From assembly GCA_963932145.1 (NCBI GenBank), contig OZ010586.1, positions 52,599,169 to 52,663,168 of the forward strand: a stretch of DNA of 64,000 nucleotides, written 5' to 3'. This DNA is from Acanthosepion lycidas (Eukaryota; Mollusca; Cephalopoda; Sepiida; Sepiidae). A model generated the notes under the pieces. It did no database searches. It saw only the letters and a list, made by a program, of their open reading frames with translations, and was not told the origin of the DNA. The translations under genes and the position numbers were made by a program. Positions 44,315 through 55,504 of this stretch are shown here, one piece after another (positions within the stretch are counted from its first letter, which is position 1; every line of letters begins with the position of its first letter).

Positions 44315-44640
44315 CTAGTTCCATATACCATGTCCAATGGATGTCAGTTATCTCCTGTTAATTCCCCTCTCCAAGTTCTCCACCACCTTAACCAGGTATT
44401 GAACTCACACTCTTTGGGTCCTGTCACTGGAGCTAACTAATGCCTTTATCCACTTTGCCATGTGTCTACCCCAGCGAGTGAAATAAAGGGTTCAGTTTGA
44501 CATTCCACCCACCTCAAGAAGGCCAGAGTGTACAACGGCCGAAACATTGTGATAAATATGGCAACAAAGATGAGGACGATGGTCCAAACAATGTAAATAG
44601 TGTACATAATACCTCATCTCAGAAATATAGACAAACTATA
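44315..44640. repeat. SINE-B with inverted head and tail
   Basis: 44315-44465 is the SINE-B head and body on the - strand (inverted box B GGTATTGAACTCACAC, inverted box A CCACTTTGCCA). 44469-44640 is the SINE-B tail on the + strand (AAGGCCAGAGTGTACAACGG, GATGAGGACGATGG, CCTCATCTCAGAAATATAGA). An internal inversion, or two truncated copies, would explain it. Confidence 0.7.
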
Positions 44641-44644
44641 TATT

Positions 44645-45560
44645 GGTTACCAAGTCTGTGATGTAAATTGTTGTATAGGATCATACATATTATATAGCAG
44701 TTCAGTACTCTTAGATTCTAATCTTACTTTTCAATTCTTTTTCTTGTTTTTCTTAACTACCATGTTTAATGGTTCTTTCCGTTTTCCTTTTAAATATGAC
44801 TTTAACATAATATTTTCTGCATAGTGTATATTGGTAAGTTTAAATCCAGGCAGGTCTTCTAATTGTCTTAGAATCATTTCACTGTATAAATAAATCCATT
44901 TAGATAATACAACGTTGTCACACACCACTTTCTATGTAGCTGTATTCACTTAATTTATTCTCTTCCCACATACAAGCTGTGTGTTCCCAAGACAGATTGT
45001 GGATTATTAATATATCCATTTTAGGAAGTCATTTGCACCATAGTTTATCTGTGTAATGGATAAAACACAAGTAGAGGTCATTTTTTTTTATTCTCTCTTG
45101 TTTGTTCTGACAGAATTCTGACTATGAATATAACAGTTCTTGTTCTAGTATCTTGCACAACCACCACATTGTTCTTTGTATTTTTGATTTGATTCTACTT
45201 CAACCTTTCTTCATCAGAACCTGAATAATCTGTTTTATCAACGCGATTGTTAAAAAAATCTTGCATTCATTCACACTTTGTTTCTTTGTCAACATTCTGA
45301 AAATGGATTGATTATGGATCTTCAGGTATTCATCACTATTATATATTTGATTTATCACTTTAGCAATGTTGTCAGTCTACAAGTCATTTTAGGCGTTAAA
45401 CATCTCCATGACAACCTAAGCTGATCCTACTGTTTTATTGCACTTCAGCTATCCTAATTTCAGGTTTTAGAATTCTGGGTCCTTCCATGCTTTTACATAT
45501 TATAGGCCTTATCTCTTTTCTTATCACTGAAGAACATGCTGGCTTTCAATCCATTCTCTT
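44645..45560 (-). mobile_element. LINE-R RT relic
   Basis: The - strand frame 44928-44731 reads IYLYSEMILRQLEDLPGF, then KLTNIHYAENIMLKSYLKGK, matching LYSE.ILRELEDLPGF and YADD of the RTE-like family. The catalytic box is changed to YAEN. Weak pieces of the RT fingers continue to about 45560. The 3' end has a separate TATATAGCAGTTCAGTACTC remnant at 44690. Confidence 0.65.
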
Positions 45561-45564
45561 CATA

Positions 45565-46330
45565 TGTAGAAATGCATTCATATTCAACAAAGGGAATCTA
45601 TTTCAGAATAAAACTATATGGTGCATATGATTTTCTTTTTCCTAGTCAAGTGAAAAGTTTTCTTTCTTTAAAATGTACAAACTCAGTTGCAAAATCAACT
45701 GTTCTAAAATTTATTTTGTATTAAGTTTTGGGATATAAATGAAAAATTCACATCAAATTTATATCTGAATTTATTGAATTCATTTGCAGATAAAAAAAAT
45801 TAAATTCATTTCTCATAGTGATGTTTCATACTGCCTAAAAGTATATCTTGAGGCAATTTGCCAAGAAGGAAAATGTTCCAACCCTTAGGAATTTGTTTAA
45901 GATGCTTTGCCAAAATAAATAAACATATTTATTCTAATATCTGTTTATATTTAAACTAATTGTTAATGTTTTTGTGAATTAATTTCCATGTAGCTATTAT
46001 TAATACATTTTGGGAAGGAAATTTTTTTTATCATAACATTTATTTAGCAGGAGATTAAAGAATTACAGTTGAAAATAATGTTTTTGTTAACATTTCTTGA
46101 AAATTTGGGAATCTAAGCTACAGTTCTTTTAAATTCTTTCTAATTTGAATTTTTATCTGTTATGGAATTATTTTGAGAAAAGTAACAGAAAAATTAAAAT
46201 GGTGCCTTGTTTCTTATGCTAAAAAATGTCTTTTTCAATAAGAAAGAATCATATGCCAAATTATAATTAACTATTTAGAGAAATATATTTAACTTGACTA
46301 GAAGTTAATAATGTTTAAAAATATAGAAGT
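45565..46330. other. No gene seen
   Basis: AT-rich DNA without recognisable elements. Confidence 0.45.
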
Positions 46331-46334
46331 TAAC

Positions 46335-46380
46335 TACACACACACACACACATACACACATATATATACATATATATGCA
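46335..46380. repeat. (CA)n/(TA)n microsatellite
   Basis: CA run followed by TA-rich units. Confidence 0.9.
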
Positions 46381-46689
46381 CAAAAACAAGTTTGATTAAA
46401 TTCAACAGACAAGTTCTGTTCAATTTTTTATTGTAGTTTATTATTTAAAATAGTCTACAGGAGACAGTATCATGAAATGTGTATGAAATATTTAATATGC
46501 ATAAAAAAAAATCAGTATAATATTGATGCATTCATTTTGGTGCTGTTTCACTGCCCTTAACTGTTATGTATGGTGTTACCATGGACTATTTAAAACTTTC
46601 AGATTTATAAAGAATACCAGGATGTTGTCAATATCACCTAGAACATTTACAATAACAAATCCAGTTGATCATTTGTGACGTCACTGAAA

Positions 46690-46927
46690 CTGGGAGTTTG
46701 TGTGAGCTGGGGTTGGCATACATTTTCTTCAGTTCGGTTAATCCATTCGTATGACATTTTTATGGCTGGTTTGACTTCATTGAGATTTGTCGTCCCAACT
46801 AATTTTGTACTGGGAGTTTGTGTGAGTTGGGGATGGCTTTCCTTCTCTTCAGTTCAATTAATCCATTTGCATGACGGTTTCATGGCTGGTTCAACTTCTT
46901 CAAGATTCAATTCCCCAACTGATATGA
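46690..46927 (+). repeat. 120-bp tandem duplication, in coding phase
   Basis: CTGGGAGTTTGTGTGAG starts at 46690 and at 46810, so the period is 120 bases (40 codons). Both units read open in the same + frame (46675-46983, 102 codons) as LGVCVSWGW...FSSV.LIH...FMAG.TS.RF. The units differ at about a quarter of positions. No known protein domain is recognised, so a gene is not called. Confidence 0.75.
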
Positions 46928-47066
46928 CATGTTCCTTTCGTGCACAATTTCAAATCACAAGTCATCTGACTTCATGTGCATAGTTATTTCAGCATGCACA
47001 CGACATGGTTGCTGGGGATCAATCCCTTTTAGACTATGGTCTTTTGCATGACTGCATTTAGCTTGT

Positions 47067-47070
<4 letters not shown>

Positions 47071-47100
<30 letters not shown>
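47071..47100. repeat. (GA)n microsatellite
   Basis: About 14 GA units. Confidence 0.95.
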
Positions 47101-47103
<3 letters not shown>

Positions 47104-47250
47104 TGCCATGGACAGAGGGAGAGGTTAATAGACACAGACAAAGAGAGAAAGTTCACTATAGCAACTTAGCCTCTCTAGAGTTTCAATTTTAATAAGTTTT
47201 ATTTGAGGGGTGTCAGTGTAAGGTTGTCACAGTATGTATGTATGTATATA

Positions 47251-47297
47251 TTAAGTTGGTGCAAAAATAATGACGTAATAATGTTGTTTTTTGACAT
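47251..47297. mobile_element. mariner-type MITE, half copy
   Basis: TTAAGTTGGTGCAAAAATAA followed by TGACGTAATAATG and TTTTTTGACATA. Only the left arm of the hairpin remains. Confidence 0.8.
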
Positions 47298-47299
47298 AT

Positions 47300-47885
47300 G
47301 TATGTGCATGTACATTATATGTGCAGGGACATAGAAATACTTGGGTTTGGTGTACAAGCATTAGAAATGATGGACTCCAATCCTTTGATAAGGTATTCAT
47401 CTAAGAGATAGAAAATTAATCTAACATCCACCTCAGTGCTAATCCAGATATCTTGCATGTGCTTGTTTCTGGGATTCTTAACATTGTTGGCATGAGTTAT
47501 TGCAATATTGTGCAAGTTAAACACAATTATAATCTCAGCACAAGCATTACTGACATATTAAAACCTATAATTACTCTAGTTTCTGAAGTCCAGTGGTGAT
47601 GTTGAAGTGGCAACGTATACAGATTTGAAGGGCTTGGAGTATGTAGCTGCTAACTTACGTACTGGTGACCATTGGTAGATATAAAATTTGCCTACCTATA
47701 AAGGTAGCACTCAGTTACTCCAAAGATGACTGAGCAACCCTGTTTATGGATAGCACTGTTCACCAGATATCTGGAGAGGTCTTGAAATTGTGACCTAAAC
47801 AGTGTTTGTCTCACCAATCTGGCCAGCATGATTGGCACCTGTCCAATTAAGTGCTTGAAATCAAACAATGAAAATTGAATCAAAA
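47300..47885. other. No gene seen
   Basis: Mixed-composition DNA without a recognisable domain on either strand. Confidence 0.4.
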
Positions 47886-47889
47886 TTTA

Positions 47890-48575
47890 AACTTATTGCA
47901 CTTTTTCAGGCTAACATGAAGTGGGAAGATTAAATTGAATCCATTTCTAGGTCTGCTGCTAAGAAAGTTAGTTCACTGTATTGCATGAGACTATTTTTCT
48001 CTCCAGAATCCATGTTACATATTTATAAGTCTACCATTCATCCATGCTTTGAATATTGCTGTCATATATAGCCCAGTGGTCCTGCTATATATATTGAGAT
48101 TATGAAAGAATCAGCAATATTATTGGTCCTGACCTGGTATCTCAGCTTCAGTCACTTTCCCAACATCATAACGTAGCATGCTTTGCTGTTACTATAAATC
48201 CTTTCATGGTAATTGTTCAGAAGAACTCTTTGCTATGGAACCTAGACTTTATATATGTAACCACAGTACTAGATTGGTGGCAAGGTCTCATCAGTTAATA
48301 GATGAACTGACAATATATAACTGTAAGTTCTATGCTAACAATTTTTTTTCTCATACTTCTCACTCATGGAACTGTCTTCCAGCTCTATACTTTCCAGCCA
48401 ACTTTGATCTTCAAATTTTTAAATGTAATGTCAATTGTTATCTAATGTTTCTTGATTAGTCTTCTTCTATTGTTTTGATCCATAATAAAGTTTCTCTTTT
48501 TTGTTATTCTTTCACACAGTAACCACATGTGTCATAGTGGTTTTACTGCTTTGCTTGGAGTGAAATGATTAAAAA
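47890..48575 (+). mobile_element. LINE-J 3' copy with tail
   Basis: + strand: ANMKWED..ESIS-like start, SMLHIYKSTIHPCFEYC near 48010-48065, then CCYYKSFHGNCSEELFAMEP, STRLVARSHQLIDELTIYNC, HSWNCLPALYFPANFDLQIF and CNVNCYLMF. The tail motif CTTTGCTTGGAGTGAAATG is at about 48550. The terminal open frame is 93 codons (48178-48459). Confidence 0.78.
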
Positions 48576-48996
48576 TAATTTTCTTGCTAGACCATATGAA
48601 TGGCCACTGTCAGATCAATTAGCTCATCTCTTACCCAAAGAACAGCAATCATTGCAAGAGAATGCAGCCACTACACAGCTCTATCTGAGACATGATTCTC
48701 TGTGGATGATAAAATTAAAGATCGGAAAGCAAATAAATGAAGAAAGACTGGTGTAGGGTTTGCTCTATGAATGAACCTAGTGTGTTTCTTGAACAAGCTA
48801 CCACAGAGTATAAGCAATAGGTTTAATTGTAAGATAGTGCTGCCTGACACAAACACAAATTATCCGAGCATGAAAGATAAACTGAAATGTAAATATATTA
48901 ATCATTTTTTCTCTCACTGGAGATGATTTCAAATCATAATTTTTTCATAATTACAGAATTATTGAACCAGTTTGCATACCATGCATGTAGCTAAGT

Positions 48997-49023
48997 ACAC
49001 ACACACATGCACACACACACACA
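48997..49023. repeat. (CA)n microsatellite
   Basis: CA run with one interruption, next to a LINE-J 3' end. Confidence 0.9.
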
Positions 49024-49034
49024 ATGTTTTATTT

Positions 49035-49365
49035 TTAACCATTTCACCCCCAAAAAGGCAGGAATGATATTAGTATGCAGGGAGATGCTGGGAATGAAAG
49101 TGGAAGAGAAGACTGAAAATAGGGAGCATTGAGGAAAGAGAAATAAGATGAATAAGATTCAAGAAGACAGAAGATGGTGATTGCATTGCATGTAAATGTT
49201 TGAAGATTGTAGCTATCAAAGAAACAATTAAATAGAAAGAATTTCCACAGGTAGGAAATGCAAGAAAAGAAACTGTTGGATTAGAAGTAGAAGTTACATT
49301 TAGCTTTTTCAACGGTAAAATGGTGTGACCAATCTAGTAGCAATGCTTAAATTCATATTTCAGGG
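49035..49365 (-). mobile_element. LINE-J 3' copy
   Basis: The inverted tail AACCATTTCACCCCCAAAAA is at about 49038. The - strand reads KLNVTSTSNPTVSFLAFPTC, GNSFYLIVSLIATIFKHLHA, the family's C-terminal domain. A CA array adjoins its 3' end. Confidence 0.7.
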
Positions 49366-49374
49366 CACCAGATA

Positions 49375-49532
49375 TCATCAGATATTTAACCCATTATAGG
49401 GGAGGAGAAATGGATGAATGCCTTTCCTAAGTGCATTTGTGCAAAAGTGATCATAGCAGACTTGGTCAGAATTTGAACTTGACTCCCTGATTCCATATTC
49501 TGTACTGATAACTATTACACCACCTGCACATC
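49375..49532 (-). repeat. SINE-A head and body
   Basis: Inverted CCTTTCCTAAGTGCATTTGT, TTTGAACTTGACTCCCTGAT and ATTACACCACCTGCA. Corresponds to the tRNA-like head and first body block of SINE-A. Confidence 0.6.
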
Positions 49533-49811
49533 GTGTTTTTATTTACTTTCACATACTTTGAACAATTCTCATCAGCTCAGTATAAAAAATGTCATAAGTG
49601 TATATATGTTTAAATATATGTGTATACTTGTATAATTTTTCATGATATGAATACTTGAAAATCTCTGAATTGATTTTTAATTGAGCGATTGATTAATTTG
49701 TGTTTTAGGGCTTATCAAACTTTTGCAGATTATTTAAAGACAGAATTTTTTATTTGTAGATTGTAATAATTTTGGGGAGATAATGATGATTTAGTGATAC
49801 AAGTTCTCCTA

Positions 49812-49968
49812 ATTAGCTCATAGTTTGGGGGGGGGGGAGAAAAGGTTAATTCATACCTCTCCAAACAGTATTTGTACATATGTGAACATAAAGATCCTGA
49901 CTGGAATTAGAACTCAGCTCTCTGATTTTCAGTTCAAAGCTGTAATTAATTACACCTATGCACATCCA
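49812..49968 (-). repeat. SINE-A-like part of a 5S-tRNA composite
   Basis: Read on the - strand: GGTGTAATTAATTACAGC (box A-like), GAGCTGAGTTCTAATTCCAG (box B-like), then a body with GAGAGGTATGAATTAACC. It is immediately downstream of a 5S rRNA-derived segment in the same orientation. Confidence 0.65.
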
Positions 49969-49969
49969 A

Positions 49970-50086
49970 ACTTACAGCACCTGATATTCCCAAGCAGTCA
50001 CCCATATACGTGCTGACCAAGTTCAATGTTGCTTAACTTCAATGATCGTACAAGAACTGGTGTTTCAACATGATATGGCGATAAAC
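49970..50086 (-). pseudogene. 5S rRNA pseudogene / 5S-derived SINE head
   Basis: The reverse complement aligns end to end with 5S rRNA (about 117 of ~119 bases). On the + strand, TACAGCACCTGATATTCCCA corresponds to the inverted 3' end, GTTGCTTAACTTCAATGATC to the inverted middle and ACTGGTGTTTCAACATGATA plus TGGCGAT to the inverted 5' end. Substitutions are mostly C-to-T or G-to-A type, at roughly 70-75% identity by eye. The internal Pol III control region is degraded, so it is a fossil, not a working rRNA gene. Confidence 0.85.
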
Positions 50087-50264
50087 CTGATTTATAATAG
50101 GGTATTTTCAATTAATACCTTAGATATTATGTTTGTTAAACTTTCTAACAATAATATTTCAAAATGAATAGTAATTTGAAACTACAGACAACACAACAGA
50201 TGATTCATAATTTTATTTTAAATATTACTTGTTATGTACATCATAACAAATGCAGTTGTTGAAT

Positions 50265-50350
50265 AAAAGAAAACTGGAGAGAGAAAATTGTGGAGAGCCA
50301 TGATCGACCACATTTTGAAGGGACATAGCACATAGAAGAAGAAGACCAAA
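50265..50350 (+). mobile_element. LINE-R 3' terminal fragment
   Basis: GTGGAGAGCCATGATCGACC followed by GAAGGGACATAGCACATAG. Very short, 5'-truncated. Confidence 0.72.
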
Positions 50351-50394
50351 TAAATTTAACAAATAAACTTTTGACTATGCATTATATGTCTAAT

Positions 50395-51285
50395 TAAGGC
50401 AAAGTAGTAAAAGAAAGTAAGAAAGGCCTAAGTATTAATTGTACTAAGAGAGAATGTATGGTTGTCAGCCCAACATGCTAACTATGAATTGAAGAAGTCA
50501 TGCAAGTATGAAAGTTGAAATGTCTGGGAAGTGTTTTGACAGAGGACGGAAAATGCAACACTGAAATCTGAAGGCACATTGGGATATTGAAAGATGCATT
50601 CCAAATGCTAAGCAATTAAGAAACAGAAAACAGGGTCAGTTCAGTTATGTGCCATGCAGGATACACATGTAGTTGATACATGACTGACAAAGCAGATTTT
50701 TTTCTGGAGTAGGTTGCCATTTCTTTCTATGGTAGACCAGTTGCCATCCAAGGCTATAGAACCTTATCTGTCCTGCTATTTACCAATAGCTGTCAGAAGA
50801 AGAAAAGGATTCATACCTTTCCCAAAGGAATTAGCCCATAAGTGAATGTAATAGACTGAATGATGGACAATCTCCTCACAGATGAAAAAGAGACTTGAGG
50901 CAACATAAATGTGATTCTACAGAAGGATGGTGAGAATACCATGGACTAAACATGTGACTAACAAGAAACATTTACAGAAAATGGAAACAAAAAGAACATT
51001 TATACTTAACATCAAAAAGAGGCAGTTGAAATTTCTAGGATACATAATGATAGAAGCAGGCATTTGATGCTCATAAGACATACAGAAGAAATAGGACAGA
51101 GGAAATTAGTGCATAACCTACCCAATGAGCTTGTGTAAATGGTTGGTAGAGTAGGGATTAAGAGAGATAGCAAAAAGAAAAAAAAACTGCTAAGAACTCC
51201 AAAGGATGGGAAGTTGTGGAGAGTCATGATCGTCCACGTCCTGAAGGGACACGATATATAGAACAAGAATAAAATCTACATGAAG
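50395..51285 (+). mobile_element. LINE-R copy interrupted by SINE-A
   Basis: The RT 3' half begins with an AGAATGTATGGTTGTCAGCC block, runs to 50632, is interrupted by a SINE-A, and resumes at about 50877 (CTCCTCACAGATGAAAAAGA, AGAATACCATGGACTAAACA, ACAGAAAATGGAAACAAAAA). It ends in GTCATGATCGTCCACGTCCT and GAAGGGACACGATATATAG near 51255. Degraded frames throughout. Confidence 0.75.
50635..50875 (-). repeat. SINE-A inside LINE-R
   Basis: Minus-strand copy with 3' end CAGTTCAGTTATGTGCCATG, then GGTTGCCATTTCTTTCTATG, CTATAGAACCTTATCTGTCC and TACCTTTCCCAAAGGAATTA. The tRNA-like head is missing or replaced by LINE sequence, so the right boundary is approximate. Confidence 0.72.
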
Positions 51286-51414
51286 ATATTCATCCTTTTA
51301 ACAATTGTAAAGCAATCTCATAGTTTGTATCAGTTATTTGAAAATGTTAAATTATTTTATAATTGCATAAATAAGCTAACAAGATTAACATTACTATGAG
51401 CTACAAAAGAACAT

Positions 51415-51477
51415 AATATTGTGGAGAGCCATGATTGCCCATGCCATAGAGTGATACAACACATAGAAGAAGAATAC
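51415..51477 (+). mobile_element. LINE-R 3' terminal fragment
   Basis: GTGGAGAGCCATGATTGCCC and ACATAGAAGAAGAA. A second solo 3' end about 200 bases after the previous one. Confidence 0.65.
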
Positions 51478-51479
51478 AG

Positions 51480-53735
51480 TGCTATATAATTTGATACAGT
51501 GAAGATATAATTTGGTACTTGGAAAATAAGTCCAGTGAAAATGCTTCAGGCAGCAAGATGCATTGTTTTGTTCAAAGAAATAAACCAATTTTGGTCTGAA
51601 GAAATAAACCAATTCATTTATTTACATTTCATCCAAGCAATCCAACAAATGTCAAGCAAGCTGTTTGGGCATCTTCATCTCTTGAGAAAGTTTGTTCTGG
51701 CTGCAGGCTGATTTAGCTACAAGGGAATTAAATGCATCAAGGTGTTGTCCTCTGTTGCATGCACCAGGTCACCATATAAACACTGGCAATATCTATCACT
51801 GACAGTTAGTCTTCTCAACAGGATTCTGATGGAGAAACACTATGACAATGATAGGAGTGATGTAGATAGACAAATTGACAGAGATACAATTAGAGAAGAA
51901 TTTTACCTTGTGTCCATTTAGGTTCCAGGATATATAATTTGATCCATTTCCTATCTCCCCACATCTTTTATCATGGCACTCTCTTTATTTCTGTTTTCTC
52001 CATTTTTCCTTTTTTTTTTTCCTAAACTAATTTCTTGTTCTTTTCTCTGTGATTTTTCCACCATATTTTTTTTTACAAATGTCCCTTCAGTCTTCATACC
52101 TCTGTTACTTTAGGTCTTTTTTTTGCTGAATACTTAGATTTTCTGGAATTAACCACTTTTTATTCACCTTCGCTTCATCCTATACTTTCATATCATTACT
52201 TATATTGCATTTTTTTAATACTTCCTTTTCATATCATTTTCACGATCACTATGATCTAGAACTGGAATGAGAGTACTGACAATGCATAATCTGAATCCAT
52301 CATAAAAATGGTTTGACAATGTGGAATTAATAAATTCTAAACACCTCAATGTATGGATCAGTTATAACAAATATAGGATAGGAAAAAAGGAAATTGAACA
52401 CTGAACAAGTTGTGCTTAGGGTACTTTTGTTTGAAACCATAAGATGCTACAAAACCAAAATATTAACTTGAAAGATTGAGTCATGTTCTGAAATCGCCTC
52501 ATCAGATCTAGACTCTCATATGGATATCATGATAAAGGTTTAAATTATCATGTTTATACAACTGTTTTCTCAGATCAATGATTAAAAATGGCTTCAAGGG
52601 AATTAATCCTTTAAGTCTTAAAGAAGATAATCCTTCATTAGAACTTGTAGACTGGAACTACATAATCACAAAGACCATTACCAAAAAACCTTGCTTGAAC
52701 TCTTCCAGCAGCAATAATAACAAAAATGGATAGCAAATCATACAGTGAAACTATTAATTTTCCACACTACCATCAATATTAGAAAGAATAGTCATGGCTA
52801 TTTTCTTTAGAATTTCCTGAAAAATCATTTAAGAAACAGACTTTATAAATTTTAACCAGCATATCAATGAATATCAAATGTTTCTTGTATGGAAATGGCT
52901 AATTTCACTATTATACTTTGATGCTTTTTCTCTCTTTCCAATAATAGCTTTTTTCTAAATTTTCTCTTCTGATTTTTGAATTTTTTTTCAAATCTTCATT
53001 CTTTAAGTTCAGCAAGTTCTGATTCTTTTTGGCCATACCATTTTTAGTAATTAAGAATGCAACTAGTTTAAAAGTTTTATTTTATTTGTCATGGTAACAG
53101 AATCATGAAATCAGTTCTTAAGTAACCAGCTGGAATTTTAATAAATCTATTTCATCATATAACAATAATTAAAAGTTCCTGTTCTTGAGTACTTTCACTA
53201 TTACTTTCTCCTACCACTACTCATATGAATGTCTTGTTCTAGAGCAGAGACTGAAGCTGATCTAATCAAACAGGAGTGAAAGACACAGACCATTTAGTAG
53301 ATACATTGTATACATGAGAAGTTATACTCCAGATAACCAAAAGTCCTTTAATACTTAGTGTGACCAAAGAACAAAGATAATGTAAATATTATAACAATCA
53401 ACCAGATAGAATTACTGTGATATAAAACAGATAACAAAGAAAACATTAGAGATAAACTGACACTATTTTTTTTTTACTTTTAGAAATCATACGATTGCTT
53501 GACGAAAAGTTTTCATTTGTTTGCTAGTAAAACTAATCTTGCACAAATATATTGGGCAGTTTATTCTTTGCTTCTATTCCTTCTGTATTTTGTAAGGAAG
53601 CTCTAAAGACTAATACTAACTGGGATTTTTTATCTTTAGAGCTTTTGTTATATGAAAATGGTTTTTCACTCTATATTAACTGACAAAAGATGATAATTCT
53701 GTTGGGCTAAAGTTTTTTTACTATCATTCTGTTTC
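51480..53735. other. No gene seen
   Basis: About 2.2 kb without a recognisable domain. The + strand is pyrimidine-rich at 51960-52135 and 52920-53010. A moderate-GC stretch at 51600-51850 is unclassified. Confidence 0.45.
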
Positions 53736-53739
53736 AGTT

Positions 53740-54690
53740 TTCAGGTGTCTGAAAAGTGGGAGATTATTCTTTTACTAATGTTCACTGAATACAATGCCCA
53801 AGAGCCACAAGGTAGAGGGTTATTGAAGGAGGTGTGTGATATGAATGTAAAGAGAAAGAATTAGAAAACAAAGATTATGAGGCTATGGGGGAGAGATAAC
53901 AATTAGCCCAAGACCTGAAGAGGTTAAGACTAGTACCCAGGCAAGCATTCACATGAATGTCTATCCCACAAAATAGTGATTCTTGGGAAGAAGCTTTCTG
54001 AGTGGAAGACCTTTCTTAACAATGGGATACATAGAAAGTGATGGTGATTCAACCCTGTGGCCATAGCAAGGTGGATTTCAGCTGTAAAGGTCTGAAAATA
54101 ATTAAACTCATCTGTACATTTGCTATAAAAATAGTGAACAAGTAGATAGACTTGTAATGTTGTATTTGTGGGGAAAGGGTCTGTAGGCTGGAAAATAGCA
54201 TTTGTGTGTTAAGGCTGGAAAGTGAGGATTGGGTATCTCCAGATCAGATATGGCAGTAATACTTCATTTTTGGTTTGATTCAACTCTTGTAAAGATAAAG
54301 CATGGCAAAAGGAATCAGACCCTTTCAGGGGTAATACAAGGATCTAACCATTTTTCTAGTATCTTTAGTAATGGATGGTATATATGTGTTCTACATGTCC
54401 CAATAGATGTTCAAAGGAAGGAACCTCATTGGAAGTGCAATTGTTCATCATGACTGGGGAAAATCCAGGCTCTCGTTCATGATAATGAAATGCTACATGC
54501 TTGGTTGTGGAGGTGTTGAAAGTTACAAGCCAGTCTTTTCCCCATTGAATCTAGAATTGAAGAACTGTCATCTCTTGAGTAAAATTATCAGAGAATTTAG
54601 GAAAATTTATTCAAGTAGAAATATCAAATGGATGGAAAGTTCTTATGAAAAGCAAAGGCATCATGGGAAAAAGAACTGTAAAAGCAATTG
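53740..54690 (-). mobile_element. LINE-K copy, RT thumb to 3' region
   Basis: On the - strand, in changing frames: WGKDWLVTFNTSTTKHVAFH, YHERESGFSPVMMN and EVPSFEHLLG, KMVRSLYYP, MLYLYKSQIKPKMKYYCHIW, SGDTQSSLSSL, and the C-terminal SESFFPRITILWDR. These align with the LINE-J RT but with a different C-terminus, which matches the copies at 380 and 27540. The 3' region extends to about 53740. Broken. Confidence 0.7.
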
Positions 54691-54749
54691 AGATTAAAGA
54701 AGAATTAAAATAGATTTTACAAATAGTAAATAGATATAATTCATGGTAG

Positions 54750-55500
54750 ATGTTTTAAGTAATATACCGTGTCAACAGTAACATGCAGTCAGATACAGAA
54801 AGAAATTTGCAGGGACTCTTAGAAAAAGCATTAAATAAAAGCAGGTAGAAAGGACAGACCATTAATTATAAGACAGAATGTATGGTTGTTAGTAAAAGGG
54901 AAGACCCAAGATGGGACCTACACAATGGAGATGTCAAAATCAAGCAAGTACAGAAATTTGGGATGTGTTATAACTGAGGACAGAAAATATGACACCATAA
55001 TTGATAGGTACTTTGGGATAGTGAAATATGCCTTTCAAAGTCAAACAAAGTATTAAGAAACAGGAAAATTTTGTGAGAAACAAAAAGAAAGTACTGAACT
55101 GCCATGCAATATCAATTCCCCAGTATATCTGTGAATACTGGAGAGTTTCCTTACAGATTAAGATGAGGTTTTCAATAACACAGATGTGGTTCTACAGAAG
55201 GATACTGAGAATACCATGGATGGTGTATGTGAGCAACAAGGAAGTTTTAAGAAAAATGAAAATGAAAAGGACACTTAGAAGCAGAAAGTGAGAGTTGAAA
55301 TTTCTGGGATTCATAATGAGGAGAGAGGGTTTGAAAAATTTGACACTCATGGGACATATATAAACCAAGTGGGGCAGAGGAAAAAAATGCATAACCGACC
55401 TTTGTGTAAATGGATAGCAGAGCAGGAGCTACAAAGGATTTGAAGTTGTGGAGAGCCATGATCATCCACATCCTGAAGGGATATGGAACATAAATGAGAA
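54750..55500 (+). mobile_element. LINE-R 3' half
   Basis: + strand: a TECMVVSKRE-like block near 54870, VKIKQVQKFGM-like near 54935, NKVLRNRKIL near 55045, a CNAISI..YICEYWRVS.QIK-like block near 55100-55165 (normally YGSECWTIS), then MWFYRRILRIPW near 55180. It ends with GTGGAGAGCCATGATCATCC near 55449. It is the longest LINE-R 3' half in the window. Confidence 0.75.
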
Positions 55501-55504
55501 GACT

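Noticed and set aside
49970-50086. Functional 5S rRNA gene
   Set aside because: About a quarter of positions differ from canonical 5S and the internal control region is damaged.
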